Assembly: GCF_018687535.1 (NCBI RefSeq)
Contig: NZ_CP061295.1
Coordinates: forward strand, 992,001 to 1,056,000
Length of the DNA: 64,000 bases
Source: Polynucleobacter sp. MWH-S4W17
GTDB taxonomy: Bacteria; Pseudomonadota; Gammaproteobacteria; Burkholderiales; Burkholderiaceae
Direction of reading: 5' to 3'
The notes under the pieces are model-generated. The model saw only the letters and a program-made list of their open reading frames with translations. It ran no database searches and had not been told where the DNA came from. Each line of letters begins with the position of its first letter. The stretch's first letter is position 1. A program made the translations under genes and the position numbers. Positions 1 through 8,576 of this stretch are shown piece by piece.

Positions 1-13
1 GATAATGCGGTTT

Positions 14-1411
14 ATGCATATCCGTACACGTTTCGCCCCAAGTCCCACGGGCTTTATTCATCTGGGAAATCTTCGCAGCGCTCTTTATCCGTGGGCTTTT
101 GCGCGCCACAATAAGGGTGACTTCATTCTTCGTATTGAAGATACTGACCTTGAGCGCTCATCACAGGAAGCAGTTGACGTCATTATCGAAGGAATGGCGT
201 GGCTTGGCCTCGATTTGGATGAAGGTCCAATCTATCAGATGCAGCGTATTGATCGATACCGTGAAGTAGTAAAACAAATGTTGGATTCTGGATTGGCCTA
301 TCCCTGCTACATGAGCGAAGAAGAGCTCAATAAACTCCGTGATCAGCAAATGGCAAGTAAAGAAAAGCCTCGCTATAACGGACTTTGGAGACCTGAGCCT
401 GGCAAAACATTGCCGCCCGTTCCCGAAGGTGTAAGCCCAGTAATCCGCTTTAAGAATCCAATTGGCGGGTCAGTCATTTGGAATGACGCTGTCAAAGGTC
501 AAATAGAAATTAGCAATGATGAGTTGGATGATTTGGTTATTGCTAGGCCAGACGGAACACCTACCTACAACTTTTGCGTGGTGATTGATGACATGGATAT
601 GAACATCACCCACGTCATTAGAGGTGATGACCACGTCAATAACACCCCAAGACAAATTAACATCATGAAGGCCCTTGGCGGATCCCCGCCTGTTTATGCC
701 CATCTGCCAACCGTGCTTAATGACGCCGGTGAAAAAATGAGTAAGCGTAATGGCGCAATGAGTGTGAGAGATTATCAAAGAGCAGGTTACCTTCCTGATG
801 CAATCCTGAATTACCTTGCAAGACTTGGCTGGTCTCATGGGGATGCCGAGGTATTTACAAAGGAACAGTTTGTAAATTGGTTTGATTTAGAAAGTTTAGG
901 GCGCTCACCAGCGCAACATAATCCAGAAAAATTACTTTGGCTAAATCATCAATATATTCAGAATTCCGATCCAGTAAAACTAGCAGCTGCTACTAAGCCA
1001 TTTGCACATGAGATGGGTATGGATACCGAAGCTGGCCCAGACTTTGTTCAGGTGGTTAGCCTATTAAAAGATCGAGCCAATACCCTGATTGAGATTGCCG
1101 AGGGTGCAAAGCTTTTTTATTTGCCGGCACCCAATTTAACTGCTGATCAAATTAAGGAAAATATTGCTGAAGCCGTTATGCCTGCCTTAAAGGATTTGGT
1201 TGAAGCTATTTCAACCGCTGAACCGACTAAAGAAGCTTATGCAGCTGTTTTTAAGCAAATATTGGCAAAGTACCAAATCAAAATGCCGGCACTAGCAATG
1301 CCCGTTAGATACGCATTATTTGCCACCACACAGACCCCAGCGATTGATTCTGTACTGGTTGTGTTGGGCAAGGAGGAGGCTGTCAAAAGGCTTTCTAAGG
1401 TAGTCCAATAG
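14..1411 (+). CDS. gltX: Glutamate--tRNA ligase
   Basis: Charges tRNA-Glu with glutamate in the cytoplasm. It is a class I aminoacyl-tRNA synthetase: the HIGH-type motif appears as HLGN just after FAPSPTG at the N-terminus, and the second signature is KMSKR near residue 243. At about 465 residues it has the usual bacterial length. I prefer the ATG at 14 because the protein then begins right before the conserved [11 protein letters not shown] block. An in-frame ATG at 5 is also possible, and the upstream region lies outside the window, so no ribosome site can be judged. A tRNA-Glu gene lies about 190 bases downstream, in a separate transcription unit. Identity is certain; only the start is open. 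Confidence 0.97.
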   Translation: MHIRTRFAPSPTGFIHLGNLRSALYPWAFARHNKGDFILRIEDTDLERSSQEAVDVIIEGMAWLGLDLDEGPIYQMQRIDRYREVVKQMLDSGLAYPCYMSEEELNKLRDQQMASKEKPRYNGLWRPEPGKTLPPVPEGVSPVIRFKNPIGGSVIWNDAVKGQIEISNDELDDLVIARPDGTPTYNFCVVIDDMDMNITHVIRGDDHVNNTPRQINIMKALGGSPPVYAHLPTVLNDAGEKMSKRNGAMSVRDYQRAGYLPDAILNYLARLGWSHGDAEVFTKEQFVNWFDLESLGRSPAQHNPEKLLWLNHQYIQNSDPVKLAAATKPFAHEMGMDTEAGPDFVQVVSLLKDRANTLIEIAEGAKLFYLPAPNLTADQIKENIAEAVMPALKDLVEAISTAEPTKEAYAAVFKQILAKYQIKMPALAMPVRYALFATTQTPAIDSVLVVLGKEEAVKRLSKVVQ

Positions 1412-1416
1412 AGAAT

Positions 1417-1446
1417 TTGCGCACCTGCACAAAAATAGGATAAAAT
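1417..1446 (+). promoter_or_regulatory. Probable sigma-70 promoter of the tRNA cluster
   Basis: TTGCGC at 1417-1422 and TAAAAT at 1441-1446 are separated by 18 bases. This fits a sigma-70 -35/-10 pair placed about 40 bases before tRNA-Ala. It is the only good candidate between gltX and the tRNAs. Read by eye, not scored. Confidence 0.5.
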
Positions 1447-1489
1447 CTTGGATTGTTTTGAGTGTCTTGTAGTTTTATCGCGGGATTTC

Positions 1490-1565
<76 letters not shown>

Positions 1566-1597
1566 AGCATTTAAAATAGTTTTATGTAGTAGTCCAG

Positions 1598-1673
1598 GTC
1601 CCCATCGTCTAGAGGCCTAGGACATCACCCTTTCACGGTGAGTACGGGGGTTCGAATCCCCCTGGGGACGCCA
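1598..1673 (+). tRNA. tRNA-Glu (anticodon TTC)
   Basis: The acceptor GTCCCCA pairs with TGGGGAC. The anticodon loop CTTTCAC gives TTC, and the T-arm is GGGGGTTCGAATCCCCC. CCA is encoded and the length is 76 bases. It lies 32 bases after tRNA-Ala and is the substrate of the upstream GltX. Confidence 0.97.
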
Positions 1674-1725
1674 GATTCTTCTGGTAGAAGTAAAGTTGTA
1701 TGATGTTGTGTTACGCGATGTATTT

Positions 1726-1802
1726 GGAGCGGTAGTTCAGTTGGTTAGAATATCGGCCTGTCACGCCGAGGGTCGCGGGTTCGAGTCCCGTCCGTTCCGC
1801 CA
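1726..1802 (+). tRNA. tRNA-Asp (anticodon GTC)
   Basis: The acceptor GGAGCGG pairs with CCGTTCC (with G-T wobble). The anticodon loop CTGTCAC gives GTC, the T-loop is TTCGAGT, and CCA is encoded. The length is 77 bases. It is the last gene of the tRNA cluster, ten bases before a strong hairpin terminator. Confidence 0.97.
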
Positions 1803-1811
1803 AGACAAATT

Positions 1812-1838
1812 AAAAGCCCCCTTAATCGGGGGCTTTTT
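1812..1838 (+). terminator. Rho-independent terminator after tRNA-Asp
   Basis: A 10-bp stem of AAAAGCCCCC (1812-1821) and GGGGGCTTTT (1828-1837) surrounds a six-base loop and runs into a T tract on the plus strand. It ends directly at the stop codon of the convergent hydrolase gene. Its A tract makes it likely to work in both directions. Confidence 0.9.
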
Positions 1839-2693
1839 CTATTCGTAGCCAGCTCTTAATTTAAGAACTTTGCGATTTTCACTGGTTGCTGGATCGAAGT
1901 GATGTCGCTCGACGGCGCTAGTCTGGGCTACAAAGTTCAACACTTCGTTCAGAACAATTTCGCGCTCATTATCGATTGTGACAATATGGTAACTATTTCC
2001 CAGCCATATAACTCTACGTACCTCTGACTTACAGTGCTCAAGGATTTCTTCTGCCGACCATACAGAGCATGTGTCGTCCTCTACGGACTGTATTATGAGT
2101 AATCTACATTTAAGATCTTGCAGGCTATTTTTGGTGCTAGCCATGAGTTTCTTGGCCTCATAAACGTGTCCCGCCGACATAGATGCAGCGCCCACCTCAG
2201 ACACCTTAGAGGTTTTAAATTTCTCACTGATGCGACGACGTAAGTCAATATTCTTGACGCCAAAAGGCTCACGCTCAGAGTATTCCCAATTTAGAAAGCC
2301 CAAAAAACAGAGTAAATCTAAAATAGGCCTATAAAACGGTATGGACCAGCCGTCATATCTGAGGACGGGCGACATTAGCACCAGGGAAGAAATATCTGTT
2401 CTTTGTGTGGCCACTAGCGTTGCCAATGTAGCGCCCATGCTAATTCCTGCTAGATTGACTGTCGCGTAGATTTCCTTTTGCGCGTCAATAATTTGATGTA
2501 GTTCCTGAACCCAGCCACCAAATTTGCTTGCGGGGCTTCCAAACAAAAAGCCTGGAATTTCTGGAATTAAGACGTCATGACCCGCAGCCTCAAGAAAGCG
2601 GGGTAGTTGTCCAAGTTCTAAGCCGCTGCCATTAAGGCCAGGAATAAGAATGGTGAGATCCTGCTTTGCGTGAGAGATAACTGGCTCTAACAT
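1839..2693 (-). CDS. Alpha/beta hydrolase (esterase/lipase-like)
   Basis: Soluble alpha/beta-hydrolase of 284 residues. The nucleophile elbow is GISMG around Ser85, after an oxyanion-loop-like LIPGLNGSG near residues 17-24. A likely acid residue lies in SVEDD near 204, and a likely catalytic His is in YHIV near 236. The order matches carboxylesterase/monoacylglycerol-lipase-like enzymes; the natural substrate cannot be told from sequence. No signal peptide is seen, so it is probably cytoplasmic. It converges on the tRNA cluster and shares its terminator. A 57-base gap separates it from the divergent DUF4118 gene. Confidence 0.8.
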   Translation of the reverse strand: MLEPVISHAKQDLTILIPGLNGSGLELGQLPRFLEAAGHDVLIPEIPGFLFGSPASKFGGWVQELHQIIDAQKEIYATVNLAGISMGATLATLVATQRTDISSLVLMSPVLRYDGWSIPFYRPILDLLCFLGFLNWEYSEREPFGVKNIDLRRRISEKFKTSKVSEVGAASMSAGHVYEAKKLMASTKNSLQDLKCRLLIIQSVEDDTCSVWSAEEILEHCKSEVRRVIWLGNSYHIVTIDNEREIVLNEVLNFVAQTSAVERHHFDPATSENRKVLKLRAGYE

Positions 2694-2750
2694 CGAAATA
2701 TGGGCTTATTCAAAGAGATGGGTTAGGATACACCGAAATAGGTAAAAAAG

Positions 2751-3221
2751 ATGAGACATAACTTAAACGCAAAACGCTGGTGCCCAAATAAGAGCTATGG
2801 TTATTTGGTAGCAGTATTTGGGGTTCTGATCGCCTTTTCCCTCCGCTATGTCCTTCACCCTTTTCTAGGCGGATCTTTACCTCTATTTTTCTTTCAAGTG
2901 AATACCATTTTGATTGCGTTTTTTTTCGGCATCTTCCCGGCGTTCCTTACGCTTGTGCTCAGCGCCCCATTGTTGATCTTTTACTTTATGGAGCCTTTTG
3001 GCGCTCTTTCGGTAGTTGATCAAAGAGATGTAACTACCTTGTCCGTTTATCTCTCTTACACCCTTCTAACAGGTGTCTTAGTAGAGCTTCTTCGCCGTGA
3101 GCAGTACAACGCAAAAATGGCTGTGCTAGTTAGCGAAACCAGATTAAAGCTCATGGTTGAGGGTGATCAAAAAATGCGTAGCGTGATGAGAAGATCACTC
3201 ACTAAAGATTCTGGCGAGTAA
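2751..3221 (+). CDS. DUF4118 integral membrane protein
   Basis: A 156-residue protein with about four closely spaced transmembrane stretches between residues 17 and 112, followed by a short basic cytoplasmic tail. The pattern matches the DUF4118 module, known as the four-helix membrane part of KdpD-type sensor kinases. Here it stands alone, with no kinase, PAS or GGDEF domain after it. The tail is too short for a catalytic domain and ends in a basic stretch (MRRSLTKDSGE). Its function is unknown; a stand-alone sensor fragment or scaffold is possible. Confidence 0.7.
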   Translation: MRHNLNAKRWCPNKSYGYLVAVFGVLIAFSLRYVLHPFLGGSLPLFFFQVNTILIAFFFGIFPAFLTLVLSAPLLIFYFMEPFGALSVVDQRDVTTLSVYLSYTLLTGVLVELLRREQYNAKMAVLVSETRLKLMVEGDQKMRSVMRRSLTKDSGE

Positions 3222-3247
3222 AAAACGTCCCGATACGGAAGGATTGG

Positions 3248-3275
3248 CCTGACCTTTGACTCTGCAAAGGCCAGG
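3248..3275. terminator. Imperfect hairpin between convergent genes
   Basis: CCTGACCTTT (3248-3257) and AAAGGCCAGG (3266-3275) pair with a single mismatch around an eight-base loop. The hairpin sits in the 63-base gap between the DUF4118 gene and the convergent periplasmic-protein gene. There is no clear T tract on either side, so terminator activity is only suggested by position. Confidence 0.4.
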
Positions 3276-3284
3276 TTTAGTGGG

Positions 3285-3884
3285 TTACTTCTTGGGCGCG
3301 CTAATTGATGCAGCCATTGCATCAAAGTAAATCACTTTAACTTGCTCACCCACGTTAACATCCGCCAACAGAGCAGGGTTCTTGACGGTAACGGTTGTGA
3401 TCTTGCCGCTTGGGCCCTTAACGGAAACCAGTTTTTTCTCGCGATTTACTTCCACAATATCAGCGATGATGGTTGTTTTATTGGTAATCGTCTCGGATGG
3501 TTTTTCATTGGTCTTAGATTTGGTTGCCGTGTTGGTTTCAACTTTTGAGCGAACGCCATCACTTTTAGTCTTCATCAACTCAATAGCCACGGCGAGCTCG
3601 TAATTTACATTAACTCGATCACCTTTTTTAATCTGAGCAAAGTTAGTGATGTCAGGACCAGCGACAAACTTAGATTCACCATCTTTGTTTTTAAAGGTAA
3701 TAGTGCGAGTCTTCTTGTCAATTTTGACCACTTCACCTTCAAATAGCTGATAACGATTTTCTGTTACGGCAGCATCGATAACTGTTGGTTTGGCCGCAGG
3801 CGTAGATTGAGCAAAAGCCGTGGAAGTTCCAACAAAAAGGGTTGCAATAACCAAAGCAATCGGAGCATATTTAATATTCATCAT
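3285..3884 (-). CDS. Exported protein with two internal repeats
   Basis: A 199-residue protein of unrecognised family. The N-terminus has a clear Sec signal peptide ending at AFAQ (about residue 26), so it should be periplasmic. Two related beta-rich units can be aligned by eye, residues about 50-104 and 139-194. Each has an opening V-x-x-[IV][DN] segment followed by [KT]-[RK]-x-[ILV], then a central K-x-G, and a closing [KV]-[KG]-[GE]-[DQ]-[RV]-V-x-V-x-Y strand. They are separated by a Thr/Lys-rich linker. The ATG at 3884 is preceded by AAGGA at a good distance. It looks like a two-domain small-barrel protein; ligand or partner unknown. Confidence 0.6.
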   Translation of the reverse strand: MMNIKYAPIALVIATLFVGTSTAFAQSTPAAKPTVIDAAVTENRYQLFEGEVVKIDKKTRTITFKNKDGESKFVAGPDITNFAQIKKGDRVNVNYELAVAIELMKTKSDGVRSKVETNTATKSKTNEKPSETITNKTTIIADIVEVNREKKLVSVKGPSGKITTVTVKNPALLADVNVGEQVKVIYFDAMAASISAPKK

Positions 3885-4043
3885 TTTTCCTTATTTATAA
3901 AAGGTACTAAATTCAATCTTAGCCTATTTTTAGGGCTAATTTAGGCCACATAGCCAGATATTAGATGGCAAGGCTTAAATGGCTATCTTTTGTTAATATC
4001 TCCCATCACATTGTTTTGCCTGTTTCTTATACAAGGAATTTAA

Positions 4044-4823
4044 ATGCCACAGTTTGCCGCCAATCTCACCATGCTATTTAATGAAGCGCCATTTATGGAG
4101 CGGTTTGAAAAGGCGGCGAAGTCTGGATTTCAGGCCGTTGAATTTCTCTTTCCTTATGCTTTCTCTGCTGAAGATATCAAGCAAAAGCTGGAGCAAAATA
4201 AACTCAAATTAGTTCTCCATAATTTACCTGCAGGTGATTGGGAAGCTGGAGAGCGTGGCATTGCCTGTTTGCCAGATCGTGTTGCAGAATTTCAGGAGGG
4301 CGTTGCTAAAGCTATTAATTATGCAAAGGCGCTTGATGTTAAGCAGTTAAATTGTTTGGCTGGAAAAATTCCTGCCGGTGCTGATAAAGAGTTATTGCAT
4401 AAAACATTTATTTCAAACTTACGTTATGCGGCAACTGAACTAAAAAATGCCAATATCAAACTTCTAATAGAGCCAATAAATACTTTCGATATTCCTGGCT
4501 TCTATTTATCCAGAACGCAGCAAGCCCTAGATATTCTGAATGAGGTAGGTTCAGATAATTTATTTATTCAGTATGACATCTACCATGCCCAGCGTATGGA
4601 AGGTGAGCTCTGCAAAACTATAGAAGCCAATCTTTCTAAAATTGCCCATATTCAATTGGCGGATAATCCTGGCAGAAATGAGCCAGGCACTGGAGAAATT
4701 AATTACCCGCATCTATTTCAGTTCATCGATAGCATTGGCTATCAAGGTTGGATTGGCTGCGAATATAAACCATCATCCAATACTGAAGCAGGATTGGGCT
4801 GGATTAAAAATTTAAATCAATAA
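4044..4823 (+). CDS. hyi: Hydroxypyruvate isomerase
   Basis: Interconverts hydroxypyruvate and tartronate semialdehyde. It is a TIM-barrel of the AP-endonuclease-2-like family: 259 residues beginning with the typical FAANLTMLFNE segment, with metal-ligand Glu candidates in LIEPIN (about E142) and GCEYKP (about E240). It is followed after 15 bases by a tartronate semialdehyde reductase gene, so the two likely form the lower part of a glyoxylate/glycerate route. Glyoxylate carboligase, the usual third partner, is not in this window. AAGGAATTTAA before the ATG gives a reasonable ribosome site. Confidence 0.92.
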   Translation: MPQFAANLTMLFNEAPFMERFEKAAKSGFQAVEFLFPYAFSAEDIKQKLEQNKLKLVLHNLPAGDWEAGERGIACLPDRVAEFQEGVAKAINYAKALDVKQLNCLAGKIPAGADKELLHKTFISNLRYAATELKNANIKLLIEPINTFDIPGFYLSRTQQALDILNEVGSDNLFIQYDIYHAQRMEGELCKTIEANLSKIAHIQLADNPGRNEPGTGEINYPHLFQFIDSIGYQGWIGCEYKPSSNTEAGLGWIKNLNQ

Positions 4824-4838
4824 CGATACGGAGACATT

Positions 4839-5738
4839 ATGAGCAAGCAATTAAAGCTAGGATTTGTTGGTTTGGGAATAATGGGCGCACCCATGGCGAG
4901 CCATTTAATCAATGCAGGCCACGAGGTGTTTATTAATACTCGTAGCAAGGTACCAGAAGGGCTGGCATGTTCATCAGCAGTGCAATGTGCTTCACCTCAA
5001 GAAGTTGCGAGCACAGCCGACATTATTTTTACGATGGTCCCAGATACTCCTGATGTTGAGAGGGTGCTATTTGGTGATAACGGTATAGCATCAGGCCTCT
5101 CTAAAGGAAAGATTGTTGTTGATATGAGTTCCATATCCCCAATTTCTACCAAAGAGTTTGCTAAGAAAATAAATGCATTGGGCTGCGATTACTTAGATGC
5201 TCCAGTTTCTGGCGGTGAGCTTGGTGCAAAAAATGCGACCCTTTCAATCATGGTTGGCGGAGATGAGGGTGTCTTTGATAAGGTGAAGCCAGTATTTGAG
5301 TTGATGGGCAAAAATATTAATCTTGTTGGCGGAAATGGAGATGGTCAAACTGCTAAGGTGGCCAATCAAATTATTGTTGCCCTGAATATTGAGGCCGTAG
5401 CAGAAGCACTATTGTTCGCTTCAAAAGCTGGTGCAGATCCTGCAAAGGTACGTCAGGCTTTAATGGGCGGTTTTGCAAGCTCCAAGATATTAGAGGTGCA
5501 CGGCGAAAGAATGGTCAAGCGCACCTTTGATCCCGGTTTCAGAATTGAATTACATCAAAAAGATTTAAACCTTGCCCTCAATAGCGCTAGAGCTTTGGGT
5601 GTTTCATTGCCAAATACAGCCACAGCACAGGAATTATTTAATTCATGCGCAGCTCATGGTGGTAAAGCCTGGGATCACTCAGCAATGGTGCGCGCTCTAG
5701 AGAAGCTTGCAAACTTTGAAATTGGGCAAAAGGCATAA
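4839..5738 (+). CDS. glxR: 2-hydroxy-3-oxopropionate (tartronate semialdehyde) reductase
   Basis: NAD(P)H-dependent reduction of tartronate semialdehyde to glycerate. It is a beta-hydroxyacid dehydrogenase: a Rossmann GLGIMG at residues 11-16, a substrate-binding DAPVSGG segment near 122, and a catalytic Lys in the GQTAKVANQ stretch near 172. At 299 residues it has full length. CGGAGAC precedes the ATG. It is co-directional with hyi and with a YqiA-like esterase that follows after 8 bases, so the three are probably cotranscribed. 3-hydroxyisobutyrate dehydrogenase is the main alternative; the neighbouring hyi favours GlxR. Confidence 0.88.
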   Translation: MSKQLKLGFVGLGIMGAPMASHLINAGHEVFINTRSKVPEGLACSSAVQCASPQEVASTADIIFTMVPDTPDVERVLFGDNGIASGLSKGKIVVDMSSISPISTKEFAKKINALGCDYLDAPVSGGELGAKNATLSIMVGGDEGVFDKVKPVFELMGKNINLVGGNGDGQTAKVANQIIVALNIEAVAEALLFASKAGADPAKVRQALMGGFASSKILEVHGERMVKRTFDPGFRIELHQKDLNLALNSARALGVSLPNTATAQELFNSCAAHGGKAWDHSAMVRALEKLANFEIGQKA

Positions 5739-5746
5739 GCACCCAC

Positions 5747-6334
5747 ATGCCTTCAACTTTAGTAGTCTATTTACATGGTTTTCGCTCCTCCCCAAGATCG
5801 AGTAAAGCGGTCTTGACGGGGGATGCAATAAAAGCCTTATCCACTGCGAATAATCCAATGGAGTGGTATTGTCCTCAATTGTTAGCTTCACCAAAGGACA
5901 GCATGGATATGGTGATACGGCATATTGAAGCATCAACACATGATCGCTTAGTAGTTATCGGCTCTTCTTTGGGTGGCTACTACACCAACTACTTGGCCGA
6001 AAAGTTTGGCTGCAAAGCCGTAGCTCTTAACCCAGCAGTTAGAGCACCGAAAGAGTTGGCGCCGCATGTTGGAATGCTGACCTCATACGACACCAATGAG
6101 CCCTACGATTTTCGTCCAGAATACATTTATGAACTAAAGGCGCTACAGGTTGAATCTATTAGCAACCCGTCGCGTTACTTTCTGATCGCCGCAAAAGGTG
6201 ACGAGCTCCTGGATTGGCAGGAAATGGTTGATTTCTACAGGGGTTCAGAGCAGCTGGTGCTTGATGGGGGTGACCATGGCATTTCAGATTATCCCGACCA
6301 CTTGCTCAAAGTCTTAAATTTCATTGCTTCATGA
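5747..6334 (+). CDS. YqiA/YcfP-like alpha/beta-hydrolase esterase
   Basis: A 195-residue cytoplasmic hydrolase of the UPF0227/YqiA type. It opens with LVVYLHGFRSSPRS (oxyanion region), has the nucleophile elbow GSSLGG near residue 71, and ends with a D-G-G-D-H-G segment carrying the probable catalytic His. Family members hydrolyse short acyl esters in vitro; physiological substrates are unclear. It follows glxR by 8 bases, so it is probably the last gene of the hyi operon. Confidence 0.82.
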   Translation: MPSTLVVYLHGFRSSPRSSKAVLTGDAIKALSTANNPMEWYCPQLLASPKDSMDMVIRHIEASTHDRLVVIGSSLGGYYTNYLAEKFGCKAVALNPAVRAPKELAPHVGMLTSYDTNEPYDFRPEYIYELKALQVESISNPSRYFLIAAKGDELLDWQEMVDFYRGSEQLVLDGGDHGISDYPDHLLKVLNFIAS

Positions 6335-6414
6335 TGGATTGATTGCTGCTCGCTTCTTCTGTAAGATGATCTAAACAGCTGCTGCTCATTTGCGCTGTCT
6401 AGAAAGGAGAGTTT

Positions 6415-6984
6415 GTGCTGAGCATCTTGAAATTAGACGCAGGTGGAATTCCTCAGGGCTGGGTTAATACAGAAGAAGCCACCAAGCAATATGCGGATAG
6501 TAGCGTTTTGTGGACTTTAGGTGACCCCATTTTCCAAATGCGTGGCGGTATTTCAAGATCTACTGGCAAGCAGTCCATTATCGAATTGCACTCCATCATT
6601 GCGGTAAAGGGCAGTACCAAGATCAACCTCTTTGATGTGGTTCCTGTAATTACGAAACATAAACTGTTCAAGCGTGATCGCGGACTATGTGCTTATTGTG
6701 GTGACCCCATACACGAAAACCAAGCTGAAGCCGAGCACATCATACCCAATAGTCGTGGTGGTAAATATAGCTGGATGAACTTAGTCATTTCGTGCAGACC
6801 TTGTAATCAACGTAAAGGTAATCGTACTCCAGATCAGGCGGGCATGTCCTTGTTGTATACCCCGTACTTACCCAGTCTTTATGAAGATATGATCCTGAAA
6901 GGCCGTAATATATTGGCAGATCAAATGGACTTCCTTGCAGCCAATCTGCCTAAAAATAGCCGCCTTCTAGAAGGTCTAATCTGA
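6415..6984 (+). CDS. HNH endonuclease family protein
   Basis: A 189-residue protein. Its central HNH module has CAYCG, AEHIIPNSRGG, then WMNLVISCRPCN and RKGNRTP, so both zinc-binding Cys pairs and the H...N...H catalytic residues are present. The N-terminal 80 residues resemble the leader of the conserved cytoplasmic HNH proteins common in proteobacteria, not phage HNH. It starts with GTG, supported by AAGGAGA four bases upstream. It stands alone rather than beside toxin, phage or intron genes, so a cellular role in DNA processing is more likely than mobility, but the role is not known. Confidence 0.82.
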   Translation: MLSILKLDAGGIPQGWVNTEEATKQYADSSVLWTLGDPIFQMRGGISRSTGKQSIIELHSIIAVKGSTKINLFDVVPVITKHKLFKRDRGLCAYCGDPIHENQAEAEHIIPNSRGGKYSWMNLVISCRPCNQRKGNRTPDQAGMSLLYTPYLPSLYEDMILKGRNILADQMDFLAANLPKNSRLLEGLI

Positions 6985-7055
6985 GCCCAAGAATAGGGCG
7001 GTGTAATTTTTTTCATCCACCCAAGATATATTCCTTCAGAATCATTCTTGCAGCT

Positions 7056-7979
7056 TTGCTGCTATCTGTATTAGGACATCTCATTCTTTTTTTTGGGCTA
7101 CCTTTCATCTCTTTTTCTGAACCCGCACCAATCGCAGATGACTTAATCATTAGGACCGAACTAAAAGTAGAACCTCCCAAGAAAATCCATATTACAAAAG
7201 CGGTAAAGAAAACCCCAAAGGCAAGTACTGCAACTAATACGATTGAAGGACTAAGTTCAACCACTCAGCAGGGTGGTGATTCCAATCAAGCAGGCGTAGC
7301 TTTTAAATTACCCGAGTCAGGCATCATTTATTACGACTCTTATGTGGATGGTCAAAAGTATCAAACCGGCGAGATCGATTGGATAGTTGATGGTAACAAC
7401 TATCGCCTCTATATCAACATCCCATATGCATTTGTTGGCCCGTTTGTATTTGAATCTCGTGGCTCAGTTGATTCCTATGGAATAGCCCCGATTCTCTATT
7501 GGTCACAACGGGGTACAAAACCCCCACGTTATTCGCGCTTTGATCGAAATGACAGTGGGCGAGGGCAGATGTTCTTCTCTGAGAAACCCGAGTTCACCCC
7601 GGAAATATTGCCCGGAACCCAAGATCGCTTCAGTTTAATGTTCCAGCTCGCCTCATTATTAAATGGAGATGGCAAATTGGATGAGGCGGGGTCTATTCGA
7701 CAAATACCGGTGGTTGACTACAACACTCTAGAAATGTGGAGCTTTAAAAGTTATGGCGAGACGACATCAGAAGATATACCCAGTCTTGGCAAGTCCATAA
7801 ATCGTCATTACGCCTTAATGCAACGAGAAAATGACCCTTATAAGCGCCAGGTAGACATCTGGCTTGCAAAAGACCTTGAGTGGCTACCAGGGCGCATTCG
7901 CTCTCAAGAGTCAAGTGGAAGGGTGCTTGAGCTGGTTTTCAAGCAAAAGAACCCTATTGCAACTGTAAATACGCCTTAA
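7056..7979 (+). CDS. DUF3108 envelope protein
   Basis: A protein of about 307 residues: one N-terminal membrane anchor, a Lys/Pro-rich linker (KVEPPKKIHITKAVKK, near residue 45), then a periplasmic beta-rich domain from about residue 85 that matches DUF3108. Family function is unknown, with suggested outer-membrane or lipid links. No ATG fits. The frame is open upstream from the HNH stop at 6984, and the likely membrane anchor extends upstream of the TTG at 7056, which lacks a good ribosome site. The true start may be a rare codon (ATT at 7044) or be hidden by an error in the T tract at 7007-7013. Confidence 0.75.
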   Translation: MLLSVLGHLILFFGLPFISFSEPAPIADDLIIRTELKVEPPKKIHITKAVKKTPKASTATNTIEGLSSTTQQGGDSNQAGVAFKLPESGIIYYDSYVDGQKYQTGEIDWIVDGNNYRLYINIPYAFVGPFVFESRGSVDSYGIAPILYWSQRGTKPPRYSRFDRNDSGRGQMFFSEKPEFTPEILPGTQDRFSLMFQLASLLNGDGKLDEAGSIRQIPVVDYNTLEMWSFKSYGETTSEDIPSLGKSINRHYALMQRENDPYKRQVDIWLAKDLEWLPGRIRSQESSGRVLELVFKQKNPIATVNTP

Positions 7980-7981
7980 TT

Positions 7982-8509
7982 CTAGAAACCAGATCCAGAT
8001 CTCGGGTTTTGATTATTGTGACCTAGTAGCGCACCCATCATTGTGTACAAGGCAGCGCCTGACATTGATACTGCAAAAATCCCAGAAAAAGAGATGATGA
8101 TGGGCAGAATGCGCCACTGCTCTGATAATTTGTAATCACCATATCCTACAGTGGTGTACATTTCACCGGCAAAGTAAAAGGTTTGTGGGTTAGTTGGGAA
8201 TACCTTTAGGGCTACGCAAATGTAGGCCCAGACTACGATTTCAGCTAAATGAATAGCAATAACTAAGAGTATGGCTACAAAATACGACAGAAAGCTTGCT
8301 CCAACAATGCGCCGTCTAGTCATGACTTGATCGATAGCATGAAATGCACCGGCAATACCCAGAACGGCAACTGCATGAACAGCCAGCATCAGGCATGCGC
8401 TTACGACAATAACCCAGATCTGACTATTGCCCATATCTGTATTGATCTCGTTGAATAGGGTTGTAAAGCTAGGAAGATCAGTGTTTTGAAAAAGGCTAAG
8501 CATGGTCAT
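7982..8509 (-). CDS. Two-TM potassium channel family protein
   Basis: A 175-residue membrane protein with a K+ selectivity filter TVGYGD at residues 120-125, preceded by a pore helix and followed by an outer helix. Two further hydrophobic stretches lie before the pore (about residues 28-50 and 68-95), so there may be three or four membrane passes in all. There is no RCK/TrkA-N ligand domain. It should carry K+ or another monovalent cation across the inner membrane. It converges on the DUF3108 gene with only 2 bases between the stops. Confidence 0.85.
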   Translation of the reverse strand: MTMLSLFQNTDLPSFTTLFNEINTDMGNSQIWVIVVSACLMLAVHAVAVLGIAGAFHAIDQVMTRRRIVGASFLSYFVAILLVIAIHLAEIVVWAYICVALKVFPTNPQTFYFAGEMYTTVGYGDYKLSEQWRILPIIISFSGIFAVSMSGAALYTMMGALLGHNNQNPRSGSGF

Positions 8510-8576
8510 TTTTGAGTAGGTTGGATTACAGATATATCTTATTTGACATAATAATGATTATACGCATATAGGCATA

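Noticed and set aside
6415-6984. HNH gene as a homing endonuclease or phage remnant
   Set aside because: No intron, intein, phage or repeat sequence is seen around it, and its N-terminal region matches stand-alone chromosomal HNH proteins.
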